64,000 bases of DNA from Desmodus rotundus (GCF_022682495.2 NC_071397.1:10259082-10323081), one strand, 5' to 3'. Counted from the stretch's first letter, positions 43,676 to 54,290 are shown. The notes: a model not told the origin generated them from the letters alone. A program made the numbers and translations.

Positions 43676-43890
43676 CCAAAGCCTTGGCTGGCGCCTGGTG
43701 CACTGTAGATGCCCAGTAAATATTCATGGGGAGAGTGAGCCACTGACCACCTCGGTGGAGACTCCGCGAAGGAGTGCTCCGTGGTCGTTCATGTGGGTTA
43801 CCCCCACGCTGCCTCGTGTGGGGCCTGGCCCAGGTGCGGTGCTCCGTGAGCAATCTGCTGCATGAATAAATGAATGAATGAGCAAATGGA
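43676..43890 (+). mobile_element. L2 LINE 3' end
   Basis: 'ggcgcctggtgcactgtaga', 'tgcccagtaaatattcatgg' and later 'gcatgaataaatgaatgaatgag' carry the (TGAA)n-type L2 end twice. One L2 plus a second tail, or an internal insertion. Confidence 0.6.
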
Positions 43891-44195
43891 AGATTCCAGG
43901 AATGTGGAAGATCTTCAGTCACAGGAAACAGGTGACGAATTTATTCTCCCTAGATCTCTGTTTGGGTTCTACTGTGCGATTTTGTGTGTGGGCACAGAGT
44001 GGGTGCACAGTGGGGACGGCATGAGAAAAAGATGGCAAACATGACAATCCCTGGGAAATGACTCTTTGAACAACTGCTTCACATCTAGAGGCAGAAGGAG
44101 ACATAAACAGAGAGTGTGTGTACAGCTCAGAGGGGGCTCCTACTAAGTGATGAATAAATAAGTGAGTGGGTGAGTGAGTAAGACAGTGAGCGAGT
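43891..44195. other. unassigned short intergenic stretch
   Basis: Nothing recognised except 'gtgagtgggtgagtgagtaag' simple sequence near 44163-44183. Confidence 0.5.
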
Positions 44196-44328
44196 TGAGT
44201 CAACCAGACGGTGAGCTCCTTGAAGATAGGTCCAGGTCATAAATTTTTTTGCAGCCCCAGCCCCCCCAGCACAGGCCCAGATCAGGATTTGGTAGGTTTG
44301 TTGAATGAATAAACGAATGAATAAGTTA
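44196..44328 (+). mobile_element. L2 LINE 3' end
   Basis: 'gacggtgagctccttgaagata', 'gcccagatcaggatttggta' and 'gttgaatgaataaacgaatg' are in order. Confidence 0.7.
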
Positions 44329-44524
44329 GTACCGTAGGACAGGGAAACGAATAAAAAGGGCAGGTGCTGCGAAAGGCCCCAGAGCCCTAGAGAATCTAAC
44401 TAAGGATGCAGATTCCAGCCTCTGGGTCTTTCACAGGGTCTGAGAAATAGAAAGGGGCCTGTTGAATGCCAGAAGCCTGGCTTCCCCCCATTCATTCTTT
44501 CCAGGTAATCTTTCTGGGGTACTG
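44329..44524. other. unassigned
   Basis: No repeat or gene recognised. Confidence 0.5.
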
Positions 44525-44775
44525 TGTCGATACTAGTAATAATTATAAAAAATAGTAAGACCATATATTCACTAAGCACTTACTATGTGCCGGGCTCTGA
44601 GGTCTTCATATGTGTTAGGTAACTTAATCCTTTCAGCAGCCATGGGAGGGTAGGTGCCCTACTTCTCCCACATCACAGAAGAGGACACTGGGGCTCCGAG
44701 AGGTTACATAAATTGCTCCAGGGCACACGACTGAAAGCACACAGGGCCAGTGCCCATGCTCTGCCGACGACGGTG
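44525..44775 (-). mobile_element. MIR SINE, near full length
   Basis: 'cactaagcacttactatgtgccg', 'aggtaacttaatcctttcag', 'catcacagaagaggacactg' and 'ggttacataaattgctccag' are in reverse order. Confidence 0.9.
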
Positions 44776-44975
44776 CCTGCCCACACGCCCAGGTCTGAGG
44801 GACGCTCCCTCGGTCTTACTCTGCTTGAGTCCCCTCCCTGGGCCTCAGTTTACTCCCCTGTGAGTCAGACAATGCGATGTGCTAGGAGATGGAAGTCTGA
44901 AGACTTTGAAAGCTGTAAAGGGACTACTGGGCTCTTTTAGTGGGATTTTCCTCCTCATGAATCACCCTCATCTTA

Positions 44976-44995
44976 ATTATGATCGTGATCATAAT
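44976..44995. repeat. 20-bp near-perfect palindrome
   Basis: ATTATGATC and GATCATAAT form perfect 9-bp arms around GT. It includes two ATTA/TAAT homeodomain-type cores and sits in an AT-rich pocket inside GC-rich DNA. Confidence 0.8.
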
Positions 44996-45109
44996 CATCT
45001 CTAGACCTGGCTTCCTGCCGTTTGTCCGCCAGGCTGGCCTGTAGCACTGGAGACCCTGGTGAGACAGACAAGTCCACTTCTCATTCATGGGTAATTGTTG
45101 TCTGATTTG

Positions 45110-45540
45110 GCTCCTACTTTTCTCATATTGCCATTTTTATTCTCTACCCTCTAAGCCTCTACTCAGCTCCAGTCCTATCTTCTCTTCTCTCAGTTATTGC
45201 AACACCCTCCTCCCAGCCTCTGGGCTCTTCCCCACGCCCATTAATTAATTTGTTTAATATGTAAATCAAAAACTGTTGCTATCCTCCTCTCATGCCAAGA
45301 ACTGATGCTAAACTTTTTTGGGTTTTTTATAATGAAATGAGAGACCCTTGGTAATGAGGTCTTTTCCAGCCACTCCCAATGGCCTCCAGCCCTCCAGCCA
45401 TGCCGCACGGCTGGCAGTTCCTATAACAGGGCATGGTTTCCATGCTTCTTCGCCTTGGCCTGTGTTGTTCCCTCAGCCTAGCACATCCTCCCGACTTTGT
45501 TTCCACAGCGGATGCCAACTCACTCATTCTTACCCATCCG
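45110..45540 (+). mobile_element. L2 LINE fragment(s)
   Basis: 'tcagttattgcaacaccctcc', 'cttggcctgtgttgttccctc' and 'agcctagcacatcctcccg' match L2 in sense. An AT-rich interval at 45240-45330 may be a separate insertion. Confidence 0.6.
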
Positions 45541-45885
45541 AAGAAAAAAAGACGTTGTCGCTCTTTGTGGTTATGACAGTGATGCACGCTCATTGTAAAT
45601 AATTCAAACAGCATAGAAGGCACTAGGAGAAAAGGAGATGCCTCTTCTTCCCATAGTTCTAACAATTGGTGGTAACCGCTGTTAAAGTGCTGTGCGTATA
45701 ATCACGAGTGTGTTTTATGCATATACAAACATTAAGCATCTTTAAATATGTGTAAGTATATACATACTTACAAGAGTGAGATCACGCATGGAATTCGATA
45801 ACCTACTTTTTGCCCTAAATAAAACATTTGGATGCATTTTCCTGTGAATAAGCAGTTTTACACAGTAATTTTTTGTTCTTCAAAA
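45541..45885 (-). mobile_element. old L1-type 3' fragment
   Basis: 'gatgcacgctcattgtaaataattcaaac', 'ggtggtaaccgctgttaaag' and 'tgcatatacaaacattaag' resemble the element at 9672-9905. Decayed and frameless. Confidence 0.5.
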
Positions 45886-46032
45886 CTCAATTCCCATTCA
45901 AATGTTTACTGTCCTGGAAGGCTCTTCTGGTTCTCTCCTCCTCCAGTCCCCACCACAGTGCCGGCCCCTGGGGCCCGTCACACCACGTACCTCTCTCTTC
46001 GAAACCTCTTCTACCTGTAAGGTCATTATTGA
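45886..46032 (+). repeat. left flanking direct repeat of the L1 complex (copy A)
   Basis: Contains 'attcaaatgtttactgtcctgg' text ending near 'aaggtcattatt'. It aligns along its full length, at roughly 70-75 percent by eye, with 49605-49755. The two copies bracket the L1 exactly at its 5' and 3' limits. Both have an L2-like flavour ('aatgt..ctgtcctggaaggctct'). Confidence 0.65.
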
Positions 46033-46388
46033 TGTAAAAGACAAATGCCTGAAACAGCAATTGTAAGTAACGGACACGGCATGTTTACAGATACCCTCTG
46101 ACAGCAACAAAGAGGAGGGATGGAGGCGTAAAGGAGCGGAGCTCATATATTAAAACTAAGTTGGTATTGAAACTAGGTTGTTACAGGTTTAAGATGTTCA
46201 CTGTAATCCCTAGGTAACCACTAAGAAAATAATAAAAAATAAACAAAAGAGGAAACAATTAGAGTATCACAATGGTATACTACCACACATCAACTAAATA
46301 CAAAAAAAGAGCATTGATGCAGGAATTTGGAAACAAAATCATTTAAGACATTCAGAAACAGCTAAATGCAGAAATAAATCATTCTTTA

Positions 46389-46600
46389 AAAAAAAAGATT
46401 TTTATTTATTTATTTTTACAGAGGAGAAGAGAGGGAGAAAAAGGGGGAGAGAAACATCAATGTGTGGTTGCCTCTCAAGGGCCCCCTTACTGGGGACCTG
46501 GCCCGCAACCCAGGCCTGTTCTCTGATTGGGAATCAAACCGGCGACCCTTTGGTTCGCAGGCCTGTGCTCAATCCACTGAGCCACACCAGCCAGAACAGG
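46389..46600 (-). mobile_element. VES SINE nested in L1, 16-bp target-site duplication
   Basis: Head 'ctggctggtgtggctcagtg', 'aaccaaagggtcgccggttt', 'caggtccccagtaaggggg' and 'gcaaccacacattgatgttt', with an ataaataaataaaaatct tail. Target repeats aataaatcattcttta (46373-46388) and aataactcattcttta (46601-46616) differ by one base. Confidence 0.95.
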
Positions 46601-48815
46601 AATAACTCATTCTTTATCAGTAACCTCAGTGAATGTAAATGGATCAAACTGGTCTATTAAAAGGCAGAGATTGGATTTAAAACCATGATAAACACTGTTG
46701 ACAAGAGGCTCAGTTTAGATATAAAGGCACAAAGGGATTGAAAGTGAAGGATGGAAAGAGACACCCCATGCCAACAGTGGCCAAAAGGGAGCTGGGGTGG
46801 CTATATTACTGTCACTCAAGATATACTATACGTCAAAAATATTATCTACTAATGAAAGATTCAATTCAGCAAGAAGATGTGACAGTTACAAAACTATACA
46901 CACCTAAAAACACAGCCCCAAAGCGTATGAAGCAAAAACTGACATGATGAAGGGAAAATAGATGATTTTACAATAATAGTTGGAGACTTCCATAATGGAT
47001 ATAACTGTTAGAAAATCAGGGGACTTGAACAGAACTATGAATCAATTTTACCTAACAGACATATACAGAAAACTCCAACCAATAATAGCAGAATACACAT
47101 TCTTCTCAAGGGCACGTCACGATCATAATGGAACATTCTCTAGGATAGACCATATGTTAGCCACAAAACAAGTCGTAATAAATTTTAAAATATTGAGATC
47201 TTTTCTGATCACAATGTGATGAAACTAGAAATCAGTAACAGAAGGAAAACTGAAATATTCACAAATATGTGGAATCAAACAGCCATTCTCAAACAACCAT
47301 TGGATCAAGTGATAAACCACAAGGAAAGTTAGAAAATACACTGAGGTAAATGAAATTGAAAACACAACCTACGGAAACAATGGGATGCAGGGAAAGCAGC
47401 ACTCAGAGAGAAATTTATAGCTGTAACTGCTTATATTTAAAAAAAAGAGATCTCAAGTCAGTAATCTAAGCGTAGCCTTAAGGGACTAGAAAAAGAGAAC
47501 AAAAGAACCCCAAAGATTACAGAAAAAGGAACTAATAAATATTAGAGTAGAGATACATGAAGAGAATAGAAAAACAATACAGAAAACAAACAATTCTTTG
47601 TAAAGATCAACAAAATTGACAAAACTTTAACTAGATTGACTAAGAAAAAAGAGAAGACTCAAATTACTAAAATAAGAAATGAAAGTGGACGTTACAGAAA
47701 TAAGAGCAATTATAACAGAACGTTATGAATACTTATACACCAAAAATTGGATAACCTAGGTGAAATGGACAAATTCCTAGAAACATAAAAACTTCCAAAA
47801 CTGATTTAAAGAGAAACAGAAAATTGAATAGATCTATAAAAATTAAAAAGGTCGAATTAATAACCAAAACCCTTCCGACAAAGAACAATTCAGGACTTGG
47901 ATCTGGTGGCTTCACTGGTGAACCATCTAAACTTCTAAAAAAGAATTAGCACTAATCTTTCTCAAATTTATTTAAACATTGAAGAGGAGGGAAAATTTCC
48001 AACTCATTCTATGAGGCCAGCATTACTCTGATACCAAAACCAAAAAATAAAAAATAAAAAACAGAACAAAACAAAAAACAAACAAAGCCATTACAAGAAA
48101 ACTACAGGCCAGTAGACCTTATGGACACGGGTGCAAAAATCCTCAACAAAAAATGCTAGCAACCCAAATTCAGCAGCATATTAAAGGGAAAATACATCAT
48201 AACTGACTGGGATTTACCCTTGGGATGAAAGGATGTTTCAATATATGAAAATCACTCAATGTAACACACCATGCTAATTGAATGAAGGAAAGAAAGACAC
48301 ATGGTCATCTCAATGGATGTGGAAAAAGAGTTTGATAAGATACAATACAAAAATTCCATGGTAAAAACAATGAACTAGGAGCAGAGGGGAACTTTCTCAG
48401 TACGACAAAGGCCATAATTGAAAAGCCCACAGTCAACAACATGGTGAAAGACAGAAGCTTTTCCCTACATTCAGAAACAAGACAGGATGCCTGCTTTTCT
48501 TCACGTTTATCCCACACAGCAATGGAGGTTCTAGCTAGAGCAATTAGGCAAGAAAAAGAAATCAAAGACATCAGGTTGGAACGGGACTGGTAAAATGGTC
48601 TCTGTCTGCAGATGATGTTCTTACCTCACCTTATGCTGTGTATAAAACTCACCTCACACGTGGGTCAGTGACCTAAGTTTAAGACCCAGAACTAAAACTT
48701 TTAGAAGAAAATATAGGGGGAAGTCTTCAAGACCTTGGATTAAGCGATGATTTCTAAAGTATGACACCATAAACAAAAGAAAATAGATTAATTGGACATC
48801 ATCAAACTGAACTAA

Positions 48816-49025
48816 CAAGCCAAACAGAGACAGACTCACAGGTGGAGAGCAGATGACAGCTAGTGGTGGGGGGAAGGAGGGGGTGGAAGGGTTGAGCAAA
48901 AAGGAAAAAGGACTCGTGGACACGGACCACAGTGTGGTGATTGCTGGGGGAAGGGGGGTGTAAGGGGACTAAATAGGAATGGAAAAGATACAACAACGAT
49001 TAAATGTAAAAAATAAAACAATTAA
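48816..49025 (+). mobile_element. bat-type L1 3' UTR-like tract
   Basis: 'gtggacacggaccacagtgtgg', 'gattgctgggggaaggggggtg' and 'gtaaaaaataaaacaatt' match bat L1 3' UTRs, with strong G runs (48868-48890, 48944-48960). Either the host L1's own terminus or a separate insertion. Confidence 0.5.
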
Positions 49026-49071
49026 AAACTACCACTATACTGTACACTTAAAAGGATTAAAATGCTAATTT

Positions 49072-49298
49072 TTTTAATTTTAATTTTTTATTGTTATTCA
49101 GTTACAGTTGTGTGCCTTTTCTCCCCATCCCTCCACCCCAACCCAGCTGAACCCCCCCTCCCCCACCTCCACCTTCCCCCTTGATTTTGTCCATGTGTCC
49201 TTTAGAGTAGTTCCTATAATCCCCTCTCCTCACTGTCTCCTCCCTACTCCCCCCTGACCATTGTTAGATTGTTCTTAACTTCAATGTCTCTGGTTATA
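49072..49298 (-). mobile_element. young bat L1 3' end, 5'-truncated, nested in old L1
   Basis: 'aattttttattgttattcagttacagttgtgtgcc', C-rich tract, 'ttgattttgtccatgtgtcc', 'agttcctataatcccctctc' and 'agattgttcttaacttcaatg' are the antisense of the bat L1 3' UTR. The flanks ttaaaatgctaattt (49057-49071) and ataaaatggtaaattt (49299-49314) look like a target-site duplication. Confidence 0.75.
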
Positions 49299-49316
49299 TA
49301 AAATGGTAAATTTTAT

Positions 49317-49350
49317 TTTATTTATTTTTAGAAAGAGAGAGAGGAGGGGG

Positions 49351-49393
<43 letters not shown>

Positions 49394-49528
49394 GAAACAC
49401 TGATTTTTTGTTCCACTCATTTATGCGTTCACCGGTTGCTACTTGTCTGTGTTCTGACCAGGGCGGGAACTCACGACCTTGCTGTATCGGGATGATGCTC
49501 TAACCAGTGGAGCTATCCAGCCAGGGCT
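49317..49528 (-). mobile_element. VES-type SINE with expanded (AG)n, nested
   Basis: Head 'agccctggctggatagctcc', 'cgtgagttcccgccctggtc', 'acacagacaagtagcaacc' and 'gaacaaaaaatcagtgttt'. The body carries a (GA)n array of about 50 bp (49341-49390). Target-like repeats aaatggtaaattttat (49301-49316) and aaattagtaaattttat (49529-49545) flank it. Confidence 0.92.
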
Positions 49529-49604
49529 AAATTAGTAAATTTTATGTTACGTACATTTTACTATAACAAAAAACGTTAAAAAATAATTAAAGTAGAAAAC
49601 CCCC

Positions 49605-49755
49605 TTTAATTCCAATTCAAATGTTCATTGTCCTGGAAGCCTCTCCTGGTTCTCCCATTACTCCCCACCCCCACACACAGGGCACCTGTCTGAGGCCTCA
49701 TCCTACCTTGTACATCTCTATCTGAGACCTTTCCCACTTACAAGGTCTTTATTTG
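49605..49755 (+). repeat. right flanking direct repeat of the L1 complex (copy B)
   Basis: 'attccaattcaaatgttcattg', 'tcctggaagcctctcctggttc', 'ccttgtacatctctatctga' and 'acaaggtctttatttg' align with copy A at 45886-46032. It begins just after the AT-rich end of the L1. See copy A for alternatives. Confidence 0.65.
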
Positions 49756-49814
49756 TTTCCAAGTTGGTTACAAGTTGGCCCTGTCTCCCCCACCCTACCA
49801 AGACTTCCCAGCAG

Positions 49815-50068
49815 GCAGTGTAGCATCGTGGTTAGGACCTGCAGCCCCAGAGACCGAGTTCACATCTTCATTCTGCCTCTGACCACTGTGTGACCACTGG
49901 CGAGTTCCTTGGCCACGCTGGGCCTCTGTATCCTTATCTGTAAAATGAGGGCGATGATAGCACCTACCTAGGGCTGTGGTGAGGAGTCAATGAGGTCATG
50001 TGCTTCAAGGTCTTAGAAGGGTGCCTGGAACCCAGGACATGCTCATAGATGTTAGTTATTATTTTGCG
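49815..50068 (+). mobile_element. MIR SINE, full length
   Basis: 'cagtgtagcatcgtggttagg', 'tgaccactgtgtgaccactggc', 'ggcctctgtatccttatctgt', 'aaaatgagggcgatgatagc' and 'gctcatagatgttagttatt' are complete in order. The best-preserved MIR here. Confidence 0.95.
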
Positions 50069-52899
50069 GGCCTGGCAAAGGCAGATGGCTAGACGATTTG
50101 TAAAATGAATATGCAATAGCGATCCCTGGTCTCCTGCCTGTCAGGTCCAGAGGATGGATAGAATCAATCTCTGTGTATACGTATTTGAATGTTCAAAAGT
50201 GTGTGTATGCATCCTAGGATGGAGAGAGGAGGAAGCAAGCCCCTTGGCCCTCTTCCCTGGCCCTGTCCTCCTGGGCCCCGTCTTAGTCCACCTCCCTGAA
50301 CTCCAGGAGCCTGTGTCCTGGCCCAGCCCTGCCTTTCCTCCCTGCTGGGCTCTGGCAGGGAGGGTTAGATAAGCATCCACCTCCGTGTCCTTGGGGTACT
50401 GTCCCCAGTGGCAGCAGAGCCCCACTTTTCTCCCTGGCTTCTGCCTGCCTGTCCTTAAAGCGGGCCCCTGGGCCTGTCCAGCTTGGGGAGGTGGGGAAGG
50501 GCTCAGATTGGAGGGTAGTGTCAGTCACTGCTGCCATATCAATCATGGCCCTTTCATCAGCCGGAAACAGCTGCACCCGGCTGCCCCAACAAGTCCGGAC
50601 GGGGGTTCCCTGCCCCTCCCCAGCCTGCCCCTCTTGCACCCCTCCCCCAACCGATAGTCACTCTCACCCTTCCCCGGATGCAGGGGACAGGCTGGGGCAA
50701 GTCAGGGACACACTCAGTTTCCCTTCCCTGCTGCCCCTCCCTGGGGTGACACCCACCTCCTCCCCTTCCTTCACCCCATCTACCCTAAGTCCCCAGGACC
50801 TGGTTGGGGTAGGGGCCGGAGGAGTAGACAGGAGAGGAGTCGACAGGAGGCTGAATAGGGTCGGCCTGAGCTCCTCAGGCAAGATGGTTTAACCAGAACG
50901 TTGGTGCAGCAAGGGGTAGGGGAGCAGGGTCCCAGAGCGCAGAGTGGGAGATGCACTCACCCAGGGTGACACAGGGACTGAGGCAACCGCACGAGCCAAA
51001 GTTTGGGGTGCCTGCTTTTCTTTCCCTTACCCTGAAGGCTCAGTTTCCCTATCTGTGTATTGAGGGAATGCCCAGGGGTCTCCCAACTCCCTCCCAGCTC
51101 TCACACTGTGGGCCTGCTCAGGGTCTTTCCTTTTCCCCACCCTGTTTCTCCCTGCTCAGGTGCCCAGGGCTGCTGATGGAGCTGGCTGGGAGGTGGGGTG
51201 AGGGAAGGGGGCCCTTCCAGCAGGTTCAGCCTCTGTTTCCAACAACATAACCTTCTCTGCCAACACAGAGAGCAGAGGCTGCTGGGTGGGGAGCGCCCGG
51301 TTTGGCTGGCGGCCAGGTTGGCGGTGCTGGGCGCACAGCTCAGTGCTCTGATTGCCTACTGGACAGTCCAGCCTAGAGAGTGACAGGTGCCTGATGTATT
51401 TGACTTTGGCCAGCATCTGACTGTTCAAGGCAACCCCAAGGTGTAGGGAGCTGTGCATGGGTATGGAGCCAACAACCTGGGCAGCACCCAGGGGGTTAAC
51501 AGTCAGGACCCCAAATGGCGGAGGTGGGGGAGGACCCACCTGAACCGAACTCAGAACTGGCAACCAGGGATCCAGATATGGAGTTGCCCTGCCCCAGCCT
51601 CCTCTGAGGATCAGGACCTAGGCTGGAGTGAAGAAGAGTCCCTCAGGCCAGAGAAATGCTTCTCTTCCCTCTCTGCTTGGTGGAGTAAGAGGGCCAAAGT
51701 CTGCTCTTTGGGCCAGCATCAGCAGACAACGTCTCAGAGGGTGGGTGGCTAGGGGAGGGCAGGCTGCAGGAGCCCTGGAGTGTGCTCTGGGACCCTGGGC
51801 TCTTCTCTGGCCCCACCCTCTCACCATGGGCTGCGAGACTTTCATTGAGTCACTGGGACTTGGCCTCTGCATGTGGACAATGGGTCCTGGCCAGGCCCTT
51901 CCTGTACCCCGCAGGTGAGTGTGGAAATGTCCAGGAAGGAGAGGGTGAGTTTCTGGGACAAGATGGTCCTTCAGCATTACCCACCCCTTACCCTGAGGCC
52001 CGAGGCTCCTGATGCCAGAAAGGTAATTGTCAATCAATCCTGAGTCCAACACCTCCATCTCTGGAGAGCATCTGACACAGCAGCTGGCAGGTGGCCCTGC
52101 CCTCAGGGGGCTTACTGTCATAGCTAACCATCCTAACCAGGCCAGGGCAGACAGAGGCCCAATTTAAGTCCCAGGCAGAGGAGGGGAAGGAGGAGCCCCC
52201 ACAGCCACAGCCTAGGCACAGTGGCCGGCTTGTGCATCTGCCTCATTAAACCACAGAAGGCCTTCCTTGACCAGTCCTGGAGGCAGCCTGGTCCTTTGCT
52301 CTTCTCTCATCTCTGTCTGCCCCTCCCTTACTGCTAGATGAATGTCCTCTGCCTCCCAGCAGGTGGGGAGCAGTGAGGACCACACCGCAGCATCTGCCCT
52401 GGGAGGTGCTCTTTCCGGGCAGGCAGAGATGACTGGTGGAATCCAATCCCTGCCTGGTTCCTGTTTCCAGGACGTAGCCCCTGGGCTGGGCTTAATTAAA
52501 TACTTCAGTGAGGTGGGGTAGGTGCTACAAGGTCACTGGCAAAGGGTGTTTTGGGAGGGATGTGGGGTCCCTCACAAAGGGGAGAAGAAAGGGAAAGATC
52601 TGGTGGAGGGGGAAGTTCTGGCAGAACTCTCTTCTTCCGGCCATCCTTCTAGCTTGAAGCTGAATGCTGTGGGGTGTGGGGTCCTCAGACACAGACTGTC
52701 TGGCAGGGGTTTGAGGTCCCAGGGCTCTCTCTTTTGGAGAAAGAACCAGGAGCCTGGAGATGTAGAAGGTCTGAGAGAGGCCTCAGTTGAGGCCGAAGGG
52801 AGCATAAGGTCTAGCAGGGGCACATGGTGAGGGGCAGGGACAGGGAATGCCTTGGACAATGGGTGGGTCTTAGCAGTGGCGGTGGGGGTGGCGGTGCCT
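50069..52899. other. unassigned GC-rich intergenic sequence, 2.8 kb
   Basis: No named repeat and no supported exon. Pyrimidine-rich CCCTCCCC runs at 50580-50790. Overlapping frames on both strands (such as 51618-52121 minus, 51156-51563 minus) are compositional. An AT pocket 'ggcttaattaaatacttcag' lies at 52488-52507. Confidence 0.5.
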
Positions 52900-53084
52900 G
52901 GGATTGCCAGATAAAATTCAGGATTCCCAGTTACATTTGAATTTCAGAGTCCTTGGTTCTGGGGCTCCCTTCTGCACACAGAAGGAGAGAATAAATAACG
53001 AATAATTTTTTAGCATATTTCAAGTATTTCATGGGACAGTGGGTGTCCTGTATTTTTATTGCCAAACCTGACAACCCTGCCCCC
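52900..53084. mobile_element. short palindromic DNA transposon, MER53-like
   Basis: The left end 'ggattgccagataaaattcagg' and the right end 'cctgtatttttattgccaaacctgacaaccct' are inverted copies. The middle is 'agttacatttgaatttcag' and 'aacgaataattttttagc'. Non-autonomous. The name is from memory of the family. Confidence 0.6.
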
Positions 53085-54290
53085 AAATTCATCGTGGCCT
53101 TCATCTGGGACACCTGTCTCCCCCGGCTTCCTGGAGGTGGGCGGTCGCCCTGCTCCCAGTTGGGCTGGCCACCCTGGGGTGTGCTGGCCCTGTGGCTGTC
53201 ATTGCAGGTACAGACAGTGGCTGTGGTGAGCAGCAAGGCAGGGTGTGTGTGGAATGGGGGAGGAGAACTGGGCAGTGGCATAGCCAGAGAGACAAGGGAA
53301 CATTTTTCTGTGGTTCCTGTCTCGTCCCCTCCCCAGACTCACCGCCACCAGGGGCCTGAGTCACTGGGGGAAGGGGATGGGACAGACCAAATTTTTCCAC
53401 TCATCCCCCAGCCCTGTAACCTGGCTCACCTGATCGGCCCCACCCATCCAGAGGGAAATTCCAGTCCCAAATCTTGTCCAGAATTCTCACTCTGGTCAGC
53501 CAGCTCTGCACTGGGGGTTGGGAGCCTCTTGGGGCAGGGGACACCTCTTAGACCCCTTTCTCATGAAGAAGAGAGAGGCTTGCTGAGGGAGGACTGGTGT
53601 GGGCCCAGCTGGGCCAAATGTGGGGCTGGCCACAGGGGCAGCAGGAATGTGAAACCAGAAGCTGAGGCCAGGACAATGCGTGTAGTTTTTTCTGGAGCAC
53701 CGACACCCCTCCCACCCCGTACCCTTGACACCGATGCCGACTGTCCCCAGCCCCAGCGTGTGTGTGTGTGCTTGTGTGTACGCTCACGTGCGTGCACGCA
53801 GGCGTGCCCTCCTCACCCGGCGCTGGCATTGAAAGGGCTGCAATTACAGAGCTATTGCCAACATAAAGCCCATATTCTTTAGCCTGATGTTCAAGGCCCT
53901 TTGTGTCCAGACCTCAAGGCACCTTTCCATGGACTGGCACCCAGCTGCTCCTTTTGGTGGCCTTGGCTCCCTTCCAGGTCCTCAACCTCAGATGCTTACA
54001 GGGGCCAGACAGGTAAGTGGGGATGAGGGAAGTGGACTGGACTGAGGGGGGAGGTGTGGTACTCGGCTTCTCAATGGTTATTGCATTTCTGGAATTTTAG
54101 ACTCCAAAGCCCATGCTCCTCCACCCCCAGCCTCATTGTTTACCCTATTGGCTCTGGAGGTGGATTGCACCTTTTTCGAGGGCTCTGTGCAGGCTAGTGC
54201 AGGTGGGCCAGACAGAACACGTCTGAGGACCGGATGTGGTCCGCAGGGTGCCAGTCTGAAAACTTCCCCCCAGCCGGATCGCACCTCTTA
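53085..54290. other. unassigned GC-rich sequence
   Basis: The longest open frame in the window (53031-53882 plus, 283 codons) starts inside the MER53-like element and reads through a TG microsatellite, so it is not a gene. The part at 53870-54000 may be L2 ('gttcaaggccctttgtgtcc'). Confidence 0.5.
53755..53806. repeat. (TG)n run merging into a CACGTG/GCGTG cluster
   Basis: TG repeats lead into CACGTGCGTGCACGCAGGCGTG. This contains the perfect palindrome TGCGTGCACGCA (53789-53800), an E-box CACGTG, and several RCGTG cores of the HIF and AhR type. Confidence 0.7.

Larger units (their letters stand above)
46033..49604 (+). mobile_element. old L1 (L1M-type) ORF2-bearing copy, decayed, with nested insertions
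   Basis: Sense-strand ORF2 runs from before the endonuclease ('gaaagtgaaggatggaaaga', 'aatagttggagacttccat', 'aggatagaccatatgttagc') through the finger/palm region ('gccagcattactctgatacc', 'aaaactacaggccagtagac', 'gatgtggaaaaagagtttga'). It reaches the SADD box at about 48606-48617, the position of the catalytic YADD or FADD of L1 reverse transcriptase. It is full of stops and frameshifts and cannot be active. Sequence then jumps to the ORF2 C-terminal end, so a block is deleted. Two VES SINEs and bat L1 3' sequence lie within it. Confidence 0.88.

Noticed and set aside
43233..43865. 210-codon plus-strand open frame
   Set aside because: Runs through a MIR, an L2, an L1 fragment and a second L2 piece, so it cannot be an ancestral coding sequence.
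46738..47219. Short L1-derived frames
   Set aside because: They are remnants of ORF2 in a frameshifted, stop-filled L1. Not a functional gene.
53031..53882. 283-codon plus-strand open frame
   Set aside because: Starts in a DNA transposon, includes microsatellite-encoded residues, and has no domain, splice context or Kozak-like start.
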